From Crossiella sp. S99.2 (GTDB taxonomy: Bacteria > Actinomycetota > Actinomycetes > Mycobacteriales > Pseudonocardiaceae): 64,000 nt of DNA. A program made the translations under genes and the position numbers. The DNA is taken from NCBI RefSeq assembly GCF_023094165.1, contig NZ_JALMDK010000005.1, forward strand, positions 744,001-808,000, written 5' to 3'. Under the pieces are notes generated by a model, which did not search any database, had not been told where the DNA came from, and saw nothing but the letters and a program-made list of their open reading frames with translations. Of the stretch, positions 1 to 7,860 are shown piece after piece (within the stretch, counting starts at the first letter, position 1; the number at the start of each line of letters is the position of its first letter).

Positions 1-434
1 CGTCCTTCCTGGACTCAGGGCCGCGGGACTTGACCGCGGTGGCCGTCACGAAGGTGACCACGGCAAGCATCACCTGGGAGCAGTTGCGGACCTGGTGTGA
101 CCAAGTCCCGGCGATCGGTCTCGACCTCGCCCGCGAACGACACGCCCGCGCCCGGGAGTTCGAGACGCGAGCATTGCACCTGGCGTTGCTGGACGCGTCG
201 GCCAGGTTGGCCGGCCTGCTGCTGGCTCTGGCGAGGGGCTTCGGCGTCACCGAGCAGGGAGTGGTCCGGGTTGAGCACCACCTCACCCAGGATGAGCTGG
301 CCCACCTGATCGGCAGCAGCCGGGAGACCGTCAGCAAGACGATCCAGCAGTTCACCACCCGGGGCTGGATCCAGCCGATGGAAGGCGAGGTGTGGCTGCT
401 GAAGCCGGACCTACTCCTGCGAAGGGCACGCTGA
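1..434 (+). CDS. Crp/Fnr-family transcriptional regulator, 5' end cut by window edge
   Basis: The frame is open from the first bases of the window, so the start lies upstream. What remains is the end of a cyclic-nucleotide-binding-type sensor domain, the long connecting helix (about 143 visible residues in total), and a winged helix-turn-helix. The recognition helix IGSSRETVSKTIQQF followed by RGWI is characteristic of the Crp/Fnr family. These proteins are dimeric cytoplasmic DNA-binding regulators that respond to a small molecule or redox signal; the ligand cannot be read here because the sensor domain is missing. A TTG inside the frame at 30 could be mistaken for the start but sits within the sensor domain. 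The gene runs in the same direction as the membrane-protein and ATPase genes after it and may regulate them, which is inference. Confidence 0.85.
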   Translation, partial: SFLDSGPRDLTAVAVTKVTTASITWEQLRTWCDQVPAIGLDLARERHARAREFETRALHLALLDASARLAGLLLALARGFGVTEQGVVRVEHHLTQDELAHLIGSSRETVSKTIQQFTTRGWIQPMEGEVWLLKPDLLLRRAR

Positions 435-560
435 CCGGTTGGTTCGAGTGTTTCCAGGGACATCGGAGTTCGCGACCTGCGGCTCCGGTGTCCCTCCCCA
501 TGTGCGCGTTAGCTGGCAGGTCGTGGTGATCAGCAACCCAACCGCGCGGAGGTGATCCGG

Positions 561-1130
561 GTGCCAATCTGCCAACAACGACGCTGGCTCGCCGTCCGCG
601 CCGCCGCCTTCGTCATGGCCATCGCCGCCGCCACCGGCGCGGTGGTCACCCGCGATCTCGACGGCCAGGCACTCGTGCTGATCTCCCCGCAGTCCGGCAG
701 CGCCGACTACGTCAAGCGAATCGACGCCGTCGCCGAGGAGTTGCTGGGCAATGACACCGCGATGCGCGCCGTGCTCGGCCAGAACACCCGCAACCTCACC
801 GCGGACCCGGTTCGCCGGTCGCTGGCTACGATGCGGCAACTGCTCGGCGCGACCAGCTCCGAACTGACCAGGATGCGCGAGGAGAAGCGCGTCCCCGAGC
901 CGTTCGGCGCCAGTCACGGCAAGCTCGCCACCGTCGTGGGCACGCTCAGCCAGCACTACGAGGCGATGCAACGCGCCATCGCCGCCACCAACGCCGCCGA
1001 CCAGCAACAGGCCCTGCTGGCCGCCCGCACCCTGGACACCCGCTACGCCGAGCTGCTCATGGACTACCTCCGCGACTACCAGCAACGCCTCCACGCCGCC
1101 GGGTTCCGCCTGGACAAGGCACCGCGGTGA
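561..1130 (+). CDS. N-terminally anchored or exported protein of unknown function (189 aa)
   Basis: I do not recognise a family. A short basic N-terminus is followed by one hydrophobic stretch (about residues 12-28), then a hydrophilic helical domain rich in Ala, Leu, Arg and Glu with no cysteine pair. This fits a membrane-anchored or secreted helical protein. A GGAGG at 548-552 is 8 bases from the GTG at 561, so I prefer that start over the GTG at 552, which overlaps the Shine-Dalgarno sequence. Its stop overlaps the start of the next gene by 4 bases (GTGA), which indicates translational coupling with the coiled-coil gene and membership of the same operon. Confidence 0.7.
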   Translation: MPICQQRRWLAVRAAAFVMAIAAATGAVVTRDLDGQALVLISPQSGSADYVKRIDAVAEELLGNDTAMRAVLGQNTRNLTADPVRRSLATMRQLLGATSSELTRMREEKRVPEPFGASHGKLATVVGTLSQHYEAMQRAIAATNAADQQQALLAARTLDTRYAELLMDYLRDYQQRLHAAGFRLDKAPR

Positions 1131-1945
1131 GTACTGCCTCCGAGCCCGCGCACACCCTCCGCCACAACCCCGAATGCTCCGGGTGCCACGACTACGCCGT
1201 GCTGCTGGCCCGCGAGATCGGTGCCCGCCGCGCCTTCTACCAGGCCGGCGTCTCCCACGCTGACGCGCTGGCCGCCTTCCGCCGCGGCGTCATCGGCTAC
1301 CTCAAGGGCCGTCACCCACTGCGCACCGAACGCCTCAAGAAGGACGGGTTTCCGTTGGGGCCCAACACCACCGAGTCAACACTGCTCGCGGCGATGGCGC
1401 AGTGGGACCAGATGCGCGACGGCGAACTCCGGCACAGCGCGGAGAACGCGGTCCGGGACGAACTGCACGCCCTGCGTGCCCGCAACGCCGAACTGGAGGG
1501 CGCGCTGGCCAAACACACCGAGCACCGCAACGCCGACCAGGCCGTCTACCTGGAGCGCCTGCACCACTACGAGGAACAGGCGCAGAGGTTGACCAGCCAG
1601 CTCAGTGAATGTGCCAACGATCGCCGCGAGCTGTCCCGCGGCGCGGTCCGCCTGGCTGACCACATCGCCGCGGGCGGCGGCACGTTGCCCACGCTGTTCC
1701 GGCGCCCGGACTGGTACCGCCGCTGGGCCGAAACCGGCCCGGCCAAGCCGATCAAGAGGCCGACGACCACCCCGCCGGACAAGCCGAAACCAACGTCCGC
1801 ACCGGGGCCGACCCTTGGCAAGGCATCAGTCGCACCTATCAGAAACGTTGGGGTGAAACGATTCTCCAGGATCTTTGGACTGGCACGCTGTGGACGTTGG
1901 GGCAGATCGGCCAGGACGGGACGGCCGCCGAGCGCAGGACGCTGA
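1127..1945 (+). CDS. Coiled-coil protein, 5' part of a probable frameshifted gene
   Basis: The protein begins with a small Cys/His-containing segment (CSGCH near residue 17), then a helical region, a probable coiled coil (about residues 105-175, rich in Glu, Arg, Leu and Gln), and a Pro/Lys/Thr-rich linker (about residues 200-225). After about position 1800 this frame turns into Arg/Gly-rich sequence with no protein character, while the neighbouring frame (1808-2460) becomes convincing. I therefore read this as the 5' portion of one gene of about 444 codons, split by a one-base change near the GGGG at 1804-1807. The start GTG overlaps the previous stop. Function is unknown; position suggests it belongs with the membrane proteins and ATPase downstream. 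Confidence 0.6.
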   Translation: MSTASEPAHTLRHNPECSGCHDYAVLLAREIGARRAFYQAGVSHADALAAFRRGVIGYLKGRHPLRTERLKKDGFPLGPNTTESTLLAAMAQWDQMRDGELRHSAENAVRDELHALRARNAELEGALAKHTEHRNADQAVYLERLHHYEEQAQRLTSQLSECANDRRELSRGAVRLADHIAAGGGTLPTLFRRPDWYRRWAETGPAKPIKRPTTTPPDKPKPTSAPGPTLGKASVAPIRNVGVKRFSRIFGLARCGRWGRSARTGRPPSAGR

Positions 1946-2460
1946 TTGACCAGCTCGCCGACCAGCGACTCCTCGTCCGGCACGACCGCGGGCAGGCCGA
2001 CGTCCTGATTCCCCAGGACAAGCTGGCCGAGTTCGCCGCCACGGTCAGCGCCCGGCTCGGCGTCCGCCGGCCGTCGGTGGCGAAGAAAGTCCTGGACTGC
2101 ATGACCACCTTGGATGCCACGACGCAGCGCTCGATCCTCCGCGCTCTGGCCGGTGTGGCCAGGGACAACCACCTGCGGGTCCTCGCCGGCAAACCTGGTC
2201 AGGCCCCGCTGATCAGTGTGCGGCCGCTCAGCGGCCCCAAGCTTCCGCCCCGCTGGTTGCTGCCCTGGTTGGTCAACCAGCCCGAGCTGATGCGGAACCT
2301 GCTCGAACGCGCCCGAGCCAAGGACGCGACCACCGGCTTGATCGTCGCGGTGCACCGGCAGGACGACGGCGCCGACGATTCGGTGTGGGGACCACTTGTC
2401 CAAGCCGCCGGGTACGACCCCGCCGAGGTCAAACGGCTCTGGCTGTCGTCGAGTAGCTGA
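1897..2460 (+). CDS. 3' part of the frameshifted coiled-coil gene, helical domain of unknown function
   Basis: The first conventional start in this frame is the TTG at 1897, but protein-like sequence already begins at about 1808 (DPWQGISRTYQKRWGETI), upstream of any start codon. This argues that the segment is normally translated as the continuation of the gene starting at 1127, through a -1 frame change. The domain is helical, with winged-helix-like stretches (RRTLIDQLADQRLLVRH) and a Trp-rich region, and ends in a Ser-rich tail. No family is recognised. Alternatives are a separate gene using the TTG at 1897, or a pseudogene; the clean coding character on both sides makes a single indel, a sequencing error or programmed slippage more likely than decay. 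Confidence 0.55.
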   Translation: MGQIGQDGTAAERRTLIDQLADQRLLVRHDRGQADVLIPQDKLAEFAATVSARLGVRRPSVAKKVLDCMTTLDATTQRSILRALAGVARDNHLRVLAGKPGQAPLISVRPLSGPKLPPRWLLPWLVNQPELMRNLLERARAKDATTGLIVAVHRQDDGADDSVWGPLVQAAGYDPAEVKRLWLSSSS

Positions 2461-2517
2461 CCCGCCGCGTTACCTGCCTGGTGAACCCAATGGCTCGAAC
2501 CACGAGGTGAGGCAACG

Positions 2518-2694
2518 ATGCAGGCCGTTCACACCCTCGGTGTGCTCATCGTCAACGGGCTGCTCGCCGCCCTGCTGATGGCGCTCAACCACCTCACCGT
2601 GGTGGTGCTGGCCGCCTGCTGCGTGCTGCTGGCCAGACTGGATATTCTGGCCGCGCGCCGGGCGGCAGCCAAGGTCACGGCGAGGCGGACGTGA
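2518..2694 (+). CDS. Small single-segment membrane protein (58 aa)
   Basis: An ATG at 2518 follows a GAGGTGAGG ribosome-binding site at a proper distance and opens a 58-codon frame. The product is one long hydrophobic segment (about residues 7-40, with a Cys-Cys pair at 34-35) and a basic Arg/Lys-rich C-terminus, as expected of a one-pass inner-membrane protein with a cytoplasmic positive tail. Its TGA stop overlaps the GTG start of the next gene by 4 bases, so the two are translationally coupled. Function is unknown; it sits in the same operon as the large ATPase. Confidence 0.7.
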   Translation: MQAVHTLGVLIVNGLLAALLMALNHLTVVVLAACCVLLARLDILAARRAAAKVTARRT

Positions 2695-3251
2695 GCAGCC
2701 CGCGCCGCCGCACCGAGCTGCTACTGCGCCTGCTCGGCCGGATGATGCGATCCACCCAGCGCCAACCTGATCGAGTCCGGCCCACCGTCAACGTCATGGC
2801 CACGTGGTGCAAGCACATCGTGCTCGGCGCGGCGGTGTGGACGGTCTCCGCGGTCACCCGCTCGCCTGCCGTGCTGCACGTCGCGCTGTACCTGCTGATC
2901 ACCGGCATCGCCGCCTCCTGCCTGCTGGTCAACGCCGCGGCAGAGGTCAGGCACGAAACCCGTTGCTGGGTAGCCGTGCTGTGCGCCGGAACCACGGCGG
3001 TCAAGCTGACCTTGGCCGTGATCGCCGGATCCGGCGCACAGGGCGTGAGCGAGGCGTTCGGCGCGGAGTTCTCCAGCACCGCGCGCAATCTGCTCGGCGG
3101 GCACCTGCCGTCGTTGTTCGTCTACGCGGTCATCGCGGTGCCGTTCGGCTGGAGCCTGTGGCTGGTGCAGAAGTGGCGCCTGTACGGGCGCACCCACCGG
3201 TACGAGTCGCTCGTCCGGCACGCCCGACGACAAGACCACTTCCAACCCTGA
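2691..3251 (+). CDS. Polytopic membrane protein of unknown function (186 aa)
   Basis: A basic N-terminus of about 40 residues is followed by four likely membrane spans at about residues 41-58, 63-82, 92-115 and 139-158, and a basic cytoplasmic tail ending in HARRQDHFQP. No enzyme motif is visible. The gene is coupled by GTGA to the 58-aa membrane protein and lies 15 bases upstream of the ATPase gene. This layout resembles membrane-channel plus motor ATPase pairs of DNA or protein translocation systems, but that comparison rests on layout only. Confidence 0.75.
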   Translation: MSSPRRRTELLLRLLGRMMRSTQRQPDRVRPTVNVMATWCKHIVLGAAVWTVSAVTRSPAVLHVALYLLITGIAASCLLVNAAAEVRHETRCWVAVLCAGTTAVKLTLAVIAGSGAQGVSEAFGAEFSSTARNLLGGHLPSLFVYAVIAVPFGWSLWLVQKWRLYGRTHRYESLVRHARRQDHFQP

Positions 3252-3266
3252 CGAACGGAAACCCCT

Positions 3267-6200
3267 GTGACACAAGCACTCCACGGCGACGGCGCATTGG
3301 CCGAGTTCGCCGACATGCGCCTGCACTCCGCGGACGTCGTCCCGGACCCGGGCAACGCGCAGGCAGTGCACAGCCTCGACTACCGGCTCAGCGTTCGCGA
3401 CCACGGCGACCCCGACTGGCGCCCGCTGGTCAAGTCCGTGCGGTTCCTGCGCATCGTGCGCATGCCGGTCCTCAACCCGATGCTGCGCAAACGCGCCAAC
3501 GAGTACGACGACCAGCGTGACCTGGTAAGAGCCCTGTGGGCACAAGGAATCCACTACGTGTGCGTGCTCGGCGACACCGGCGCCGAGGGCCTCGGCGTGC
3601 TCAACCTCATGGGCGTCCAGGGCCTCGGGAACACCCTCGCCGAAGCCCGTGACCAGGCCGACCGGCACTACGCCATGCTCACCGCCCAACTCACCGGCAC
3701 CTATCCGCAGATCCGATTCCGCCCCCTGGCGCCACCAGAGGCGGAATGGTTGCTGCACAAGCAACAGCAGTGGTCGCACGTCCTGCCCATCCGCGGCATC
3801 CCCATGCCGCGCCGCGATGTGGGCGAGGATCTGCGGATGCCGCTGGCCGGCACCCACGAGTCCGGTGGCGAGTTCGAGGAGGGCATCGAGGAACTGATCC
3901 GCGGCCTGCTCGGCGGCCCCGGCTACCTCCTGGTCCTCATGGCCAGCCCCGTTTCCCTCGACCAGGTCACCTCCCGCCTCTCCGCCGCCGCCGAACAGCT
4001 CTCCACGGTGGCCTCCCAGGTGCACGGACAGCGCAGCATCTCCGCGGGGGTCGGGTTGCCGATGATGTTCTCCACCGCCACCGGGGACGCCTACGGCAAC
4101 GCGCACAGCTTCGGCGTCAACTCCGGCAGCACTGACAGCCTCTCCGCCACCCAGGGCACCACCGCCTCCACCACCCAGGGCGTGTCCGAGGCAGTGACCA
4201 ACACCCGCGGCACCACCCACACCGAGGGCACCGGGCTCACCGACACCCGCGGCACCAGCGAGGGCCTCACTCACAACAAAGGGCTCTCCGGCGGCCAGTC
4301 CGACACCCAGGGCGTGTCCACCCAGCAGTCCCAGGGCAGCACCCGCGGCGTCTCCACCGGCACCAGCGACCAGCTCTCCCACAGCCAGAGCAACACCATC
4401 GGCCAGTCCCAACAACACAGCGCGGGCAACACCGGAAGCCTGACCGGCACCCGCAGCGACTCCATCGCCATGGGCACCAACGACTCCTACGGCGAATCCA
4501 CCGGCCACACCACCGGCACCGCCGAATCCCGCGGGAAAACCTGGGGTGAAGGAACCAGCCAACAGGTCAGTTCGGGAATGAGCGCCTCGCACGGCGAGAG
4601 TTCGTCCCGAGGACTGGGTGGTTCCTTGATCGTCAGCGTGGACACCAACTCCGGCACGAGCGACCAGATTGGCTACACCGCCGCGCAGAGCCATGGAACC
4701 TCGACCAACGTCGGTGGCAGTCAGGGAGTGACCGCGTCGGAATCACAGAACCGCGGCACCAGCACATCCCACGGAACCAACACCTCCTACACCGGCGGAA
4801 ACTCCCTGGCCGCCAGCCAAGGCTGGAGCACCGGCGTCTCCGAGGGAACCAGCCAGCAGATCGGCAACACCATCGGCCGCGCCCAAGGCACCACCACCGG
4901 CCACAGCCTGTCCACCTCCGACACCACCTCGACCGGGCAGAACGCCACCACCGGCACCAACCGAGGCTGGACCGAAGGCCTCGGCCAGAACACCGGCAGC
5001 CAGCAGTCCACCGCGGCCTCCCGCACCCACAGCGTGGCCAACCAAGAAGCCACCTCCCACCAGAACGGCCGCAACCACAGCATCGCCAACGGCACCACCG
5101 ACAGCCTGGGCCGCAGCCTCGGCGACACCTACGGCCGCTCCGACGCCCTCTCCAACTCCGCCGCCCGCAACTCCCAGGTCGCCGGAAGCCTCTCCTTCGT
5201 ACCCACCCTCGGCATGGGCGCCTCCCGCCAAACCCTCGACGCCATGGCCGATCAGGTCAGCAAGATCTACACCGCCCAACTCCACCGCCTCGCCCTCGGC
5301 CTGGAAGAAGGAATGTGGCTCTCCCAGGGCTACATGCTCGTCCCCGACGCGGCCACCGCAGCCGCCGCGGCCGGTCTGCTCACCTCCAGCTTCTGGGGAA
5401 CAGGCAAGAAAAGCCCCGTCCCCCAACCCTTCTGCGTCTCCACCACGCTCACCCCGGACCAAACAGGCCACCTCATCGAACACGCCCGCGCCTTCTCCCC
5501 CTGCGCCCACGCCGACAGCCGCCCCCAAGTCATCGAACCCCACTACTACGGCACCGCCCTGCTCTCCAACGAAGTCGCCGTGCTCACCACCCCACCCCGC
5601 ATCGACGTGCCCGGCATCGTGGCCGCCTCCGCCACCCGCCTGCCCACCCTGGTCTACCCCCAAGCCCGCAACGGCCCCATCCACCTCGGCCACGTCGTGG
5701 ACACCCAACGCGCCGTGGTCTCCCGCGAAAAGTTCTCCCTGCTCGTCGACGACGTGCACAACGACCTGCTCCACCCGCTGATCACCGGCTCCACCGGCCG
5801 CGGCAAAACCGAAACCGGCCTACGCCTGGCCCACGAATGGCTCCACACCACCCAAAGCATCCGCGACATCGACCACACCACCGGCCTACCCACCCACCAC
5901 CAAGTCCACCGTGGTGTCCTCGCCCTGGACCGCAAAAGCGACTGGCGCCGCCTCGCCCACAGCCTCCCGCCCGAACAGGCCGGCCGATTCCGCTTCTACG
6001 ACCTCAGCAGCGAACCCCCACCCGGCCACCGCCCAACCGTCACCGGCGCCGGCCCCTACCTGCGCTACAACCTGCTCCGCATCCCACCCGGCGTGCGCCC
6101 CAACGTCTACCGCGACGCCATCTGCGACACCATGGCCAAAGTCGGCTCGCTGGGCCCTCGCGGCCGCGGCATCCTCTGGCAAGCCCTGCACACCCTCTGG

Positions 6201-7037
6201 TCCGCACCTCGCCCAGACCCCGACCACGGCGACACCGCCACCGTCTACGAACGCCCCGCCCTGTCCCGCTTCGTCGGCATGGCCGACCTCGCCGAATGGG
6301 TCGACAACCATTTGGAAGCCATCTCCCGCCGATCCACCACCAGCAAAGAACTGGTCACCGGCTACAACGTCATCCAGAACCGGCTGCAGTTCTTCCACCG
6401 CGACGTCTACGGCTCCGGCATCTACCTACCCGACCCGCCCGGCTCCGCCACCAGCGCCACCATCGAGGTCAGCGACCTGATGGGCCGCGGCGACTGCGTC
6501 GTCCTGGAAGCCGCCCACCTCGACGCCCAATCCGGCGCCCTGGTGCTGGCCGCGGTGTTCACCGCCGCCTTCGCCTACGCCCGCGACAACATCGGCACAC
6601 TCTCCGAAACCATGGTGGTGCTGGAGGAAGCCAACGATTACCTGCCGGATGCCCGCGACCAGCAGGACGTCTCCGGCGTCCCCCAGACCGTCTTCGACCA
6701 GACCCTGTCCATGGGCCGGTCGTTGCGGCTGGCGCTGATGCTGGTGGTGCAGAGCCCGGAGAAGCTGTCCCAGCAGGCCATCAACTGCGCCGGCCTGGTC
6801 GCCGTGCACTCCGCCGACAGCTACGAATCCAAACAACGGATGATGGCCAAACTGGGCAAGGACGGCCGCTACGACCACCGCGACCTGTCCCAGTTTCTGT
6901 CTGAGATCCCTACCGGCTGGGCGATCATCAAACCCCGCCCGACCCGGGACTGGATCGACGGCGCACCCGTGCTCATCGCGATCGACCCGGTGGACTTTCC
7001 GAGACCCAGCGATGCTGAACTTGGCCTGAGTTACTGA
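3267..7037 (+). CDS. Large HerA/FtsK/VirB4-class ATPase with a Ser/Thr/Gly-rich repeat linker (1256 aa)
   Basis: The N-terminal domain (about residues 1-260) is globular and precedes a roughly 375-residue low-complexity region (about 262-638) of Gly-Thr, Gly-Ser, Thr-Arg-Gly and Gln-Gly units. The C-terminal half is a RecA-fold motor: Walker A GSTGRGKT at about 841-848, Walker B VVLEEA at about 1117-1122, and a sensor-like LMLVVQSPEKL further on. This arrangement matches HerA/FtsK/TraG/VirB4-type ATPases (DUF87-like), which pump DNA or protein through membrane complexes. The GTG start 15 bases after the membrane-protein gene has only a weak ribosome-binding site. I infer that it works with the small membrane proteins just upstream; the substrate is unknown. 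A decayed copy of its last codons lies near 14900. Confidence 0.85.
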   Translation: MTQALHGDGALAEFADMRLHSADVVPDPGNAQAVHSLDYRLSVRDHGDPDWRPLVKSVRFLRIVRMPVLNPMLRKRANEYDDQRDLVRALWAQGIHYVCVLGDTGAEGLGVLNLMGVQGLGNTLAEARDQADRHYAMLTAQLTGTYPQIRFRPLAPPEAEWLLHKQQQWSHVLPIRGIPMPRRDVGEDLRMPLAGTHESGGEFEEGIEELIRGLLGGPGYLLVLMASPVSLDQVTSRLSAAAEQLSTVASQVHGQRSISAGVGLPMMFSTATGDAYGNAHSFGVNSGSTDSLSATQGTTASTTQGVSEAVTNTRGTTHTEGTGLTDTRGTSEGLTHNKGLSGGQSDTQGVSTQQSQGSTRGVSTGTSDQLSHSQSNTIGQSQQHSAGNTGSLTGTRSDSIAMGTNDSYGESTGHTTGTAESRGKTWGEGTSQQVSSGMSASHGESSSRGLGGSLIVSVDTNSGTSDQIGYTAAQSHGTSTNVGGSQGVTASESQNRGTSTSHGTNTSYTGGNSLAASQGWSTGVSEGTSQQIGNTIGRAQGTTTGHSLSTSDTTSTGQNATTGTNRGWTEGLGQNTGSQQSTAASRTHSVANQEATSHQNGRNHSIANGTTDSLGRSLGDTYGRSDALSNSAARNSQVAGSLSFVPTLGMGASRQTLDAMADQVSKIYTAQLHRLALGLEEGMWLSQGYMLVPDAATAAAAAGLLTSSFWGTGKKSPVPQPFCVSTTLTPDQTGHLIEHARAFSPCAHADSRPQVIEPHYYGTALLSNEVAVLTTPPRIDVPGIVAASATRLPTLVYPQARNGPIHLGHVVDTQRAVVSREKFSLLVDDVHNDLLHPLITGSTGRGKTETGLRLAHEWLHTTQSIRDIDHTTGLPTHHQVHRGVLALDRKSDWRRLAHSLPPEQAGRFRFYDLSSEPPPGHRPTVTGAGPYLRYNLLRIPPGVRPNVYRDAICDTMAKVGSLGPRGRGILWQALHTLWSAPRPDPDHGDTATVYERPALSRFVGMADLAEWVDNHLEAISRRSTTSKELVTGYNVIQNRLQFFHRDVYGSGIYLPDPPGSATSATIEVSDLMGRGDCVVLEAAHLDAQSGALVLAAVFTAAFAYARDNIGTLSETMVVLEEANDYLPDARDQQDVSGVPQTVFDQTLSMGRSLRLALMLVVQSPEKLSQQAINCAGLVAVHSADSYESKQRMMAKLGKDGRYDHRDLSQFLSEIPTGWAIIKPRPTRDWIDGAPVLIAIDPVDFPRPSDAELGLSY
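4050..5180 (+). repeat. In-frame Ser/Thr/Gly/Gln repeat region of the ATPase gene
   Basis: About 375 codons are dominated by Thr, Ser, Gly, Gln, Asn and His in degenerate units such as TQGTT, TRGTTHTEGT, SQGSTRGVS and GTSTSHGTN. The units are not exact DNA repeats, so the protein pattern has been kept while codons diverged. There are no Cys residues and few hydrophobic or charged ones, so the segment should be flexible or fibrous rather than globular. Confidence 0.8.
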
Positions 7038-7245
7038 AATTCTGGTATAGGTGTCGTCCAGAGTTGTGGCCAGTGATCGATTTCCAGCATCGGAATCCAA
7101 GGAATGCATAATAGTCCTACATCGGGATAAATCCGAGACATGCGGCAGAATATGTTCTTGGTGCATTATCAGTCGAGCACTTGTCTCCATAACGCTGATG
7201 AAGGCTACTGCTACGGCTAGACGACTGGCACGCTAATCTCCCACG
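7038..7245. other. AT-richer intergenic stretch without a recognisable gene
   Basis: This stretch is clearly less GC-rich than the neighbouring ATPase gene and contains only short open frames with poor codon character. I see no convincing gene or RNA. Together with the following hairpin and the AT-richer gene at 7417-7806 it marks the beginning of DNA of different base composition. Confidence 0.5.
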
Positions 7246-7292
7246 GAGATGGAAGTGCGGGCCACGCGTCGCGTGGCCCGCACTTCCATCTC
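7246..7292. terminator. Perfect 22-bp stem hairpin, probable bidirectional terminator
   Basis: Positions 7246-7267 (GAGATGGAAGTGCGGGCCAC plus GC) are the exact reverse complement of 7271-7292, with a 3-base loop. It lies between the end of the ATPase gene (plus strand) and the end of the immunity-like gene (minus strand), where a shared terminator for convergent transcription is expected. No long T-run follows, which is usual for actinobacterial terminators. The 124 bases from 7293 to 7416 hold nothing else I can identify. Confidence 0.75.
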
Positions 7293-7416
7293 ACCACTAC
7301 TGGCACAGTGCAACTTGATTGCGGCTGACAAGTGCCCTCTGTTGCTGCAAGGTCAAATTGCACAAGGTTCTAATGGGCTATCATTAAGGAGTCTGGCAGC
7401 CTCCGGGGAAGTGGCG

Positions 7417-7806
7417 TCACTGATATTCGACCACAATGTCTCCGGCGTGAGATCGGATGATAATCGGGCTCTGTCCGATCGTCATTTCGATCCTGACTAG
7501 AGTGTTCCCTTCGTTGGAGAGCATCTCGCCTAGGCGAAGCTCGTCTCCTTCTTGTGCAGAGAGGGCCGAGTCAAGCTCGCTGAAGTGGAATGACTCCGGA
7601 GGATAGAAGTAGTCCGGCATCAAGGTATCGCCACGCAACTCAAGCACCAGAGACCAGTCGGCCCATGAGGAACCCACCAGGGAAGACCCGTCTGCAAAGG
7701 TCACCTGCAGGCCGACTAGGCTGCCATCGAGGTACTTGATCTCCCGCACACGGTCAACCTTGCGACCAATGAGAGTCTGTGGTTGAATAAATTCAGGTCT
7801 ACTCAT
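7417..7806 (-). CDS. Candidate immunity protein for the adjacent toxin (129 aa)
   Basis: The product is a soluble, mildly acidic protein without signal peptide or membrane segment, with alternating hydrophobic strands (LQVTFADGSSLVGSSWADWS; PIIIRSHAGDIVVEY) suggesting a mostly beta fold. I do not recognise the family. It lies 54 bases downstream of the large toxin-like gene on the same strand, the usual position of a cognate immunity gene in polymorphic toxin loci. Codon use is much more A/T-rich at third positions than the core genes of this window, a sign of transfer. The ATG at 7806 is preceded by an in-frame GTG at 7809 and a GGAA ribosome-binding site; either could be the start. Confidence 0.65.
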   Translation of the reverse strand: MSRPEFIQPQTLIGRKVDRVREIKYLDGSLVGLQVTFADGSSLVGSSWADWSLVLELRGDTLMPDYFYPPESFHFSELDSALSAQEGDELRLGEMLSNEGNTLVRIEMTIGQSPIIIRSHAGDIVVEYQ

Positions 7807-7860
7807 CACAAGGTTCCAATTCGACAGTCATGTCGACACCCGTTGGCGTCGCTCGCAAAC

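Noticed and set aside
1172-1188. c-type haem motif CxxCH in the coiled-coil protein
   Set aside because: The protein has no signal peptide and no other cytochrome features; a single CSGCH is more likely chance or a metal-binding turn.
2721-4694. Long open frame on the minus strand (657 codons)
   Set aside because: It is the reverse shadow of the repeat-rich ATPase gene and has a composition of Gly, Ala and Val without domain features; the plus-strand gene has P-loop motifs.
5315-6904. Plus-strand frame rich in Arg and Pro (529 codons)
   Set aside because: It overlaps the ATPase in another frame and has only the Arg/Pro bias of shadow frames in GC-rich DNA.
7249-7500. 83-codon plus-strand frame running through the perfect hairpin
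   Set aside because: It starts inside the hairpin and crosses into the minus-strand immunity-like gene; no ribosome-binding site and no protein character.
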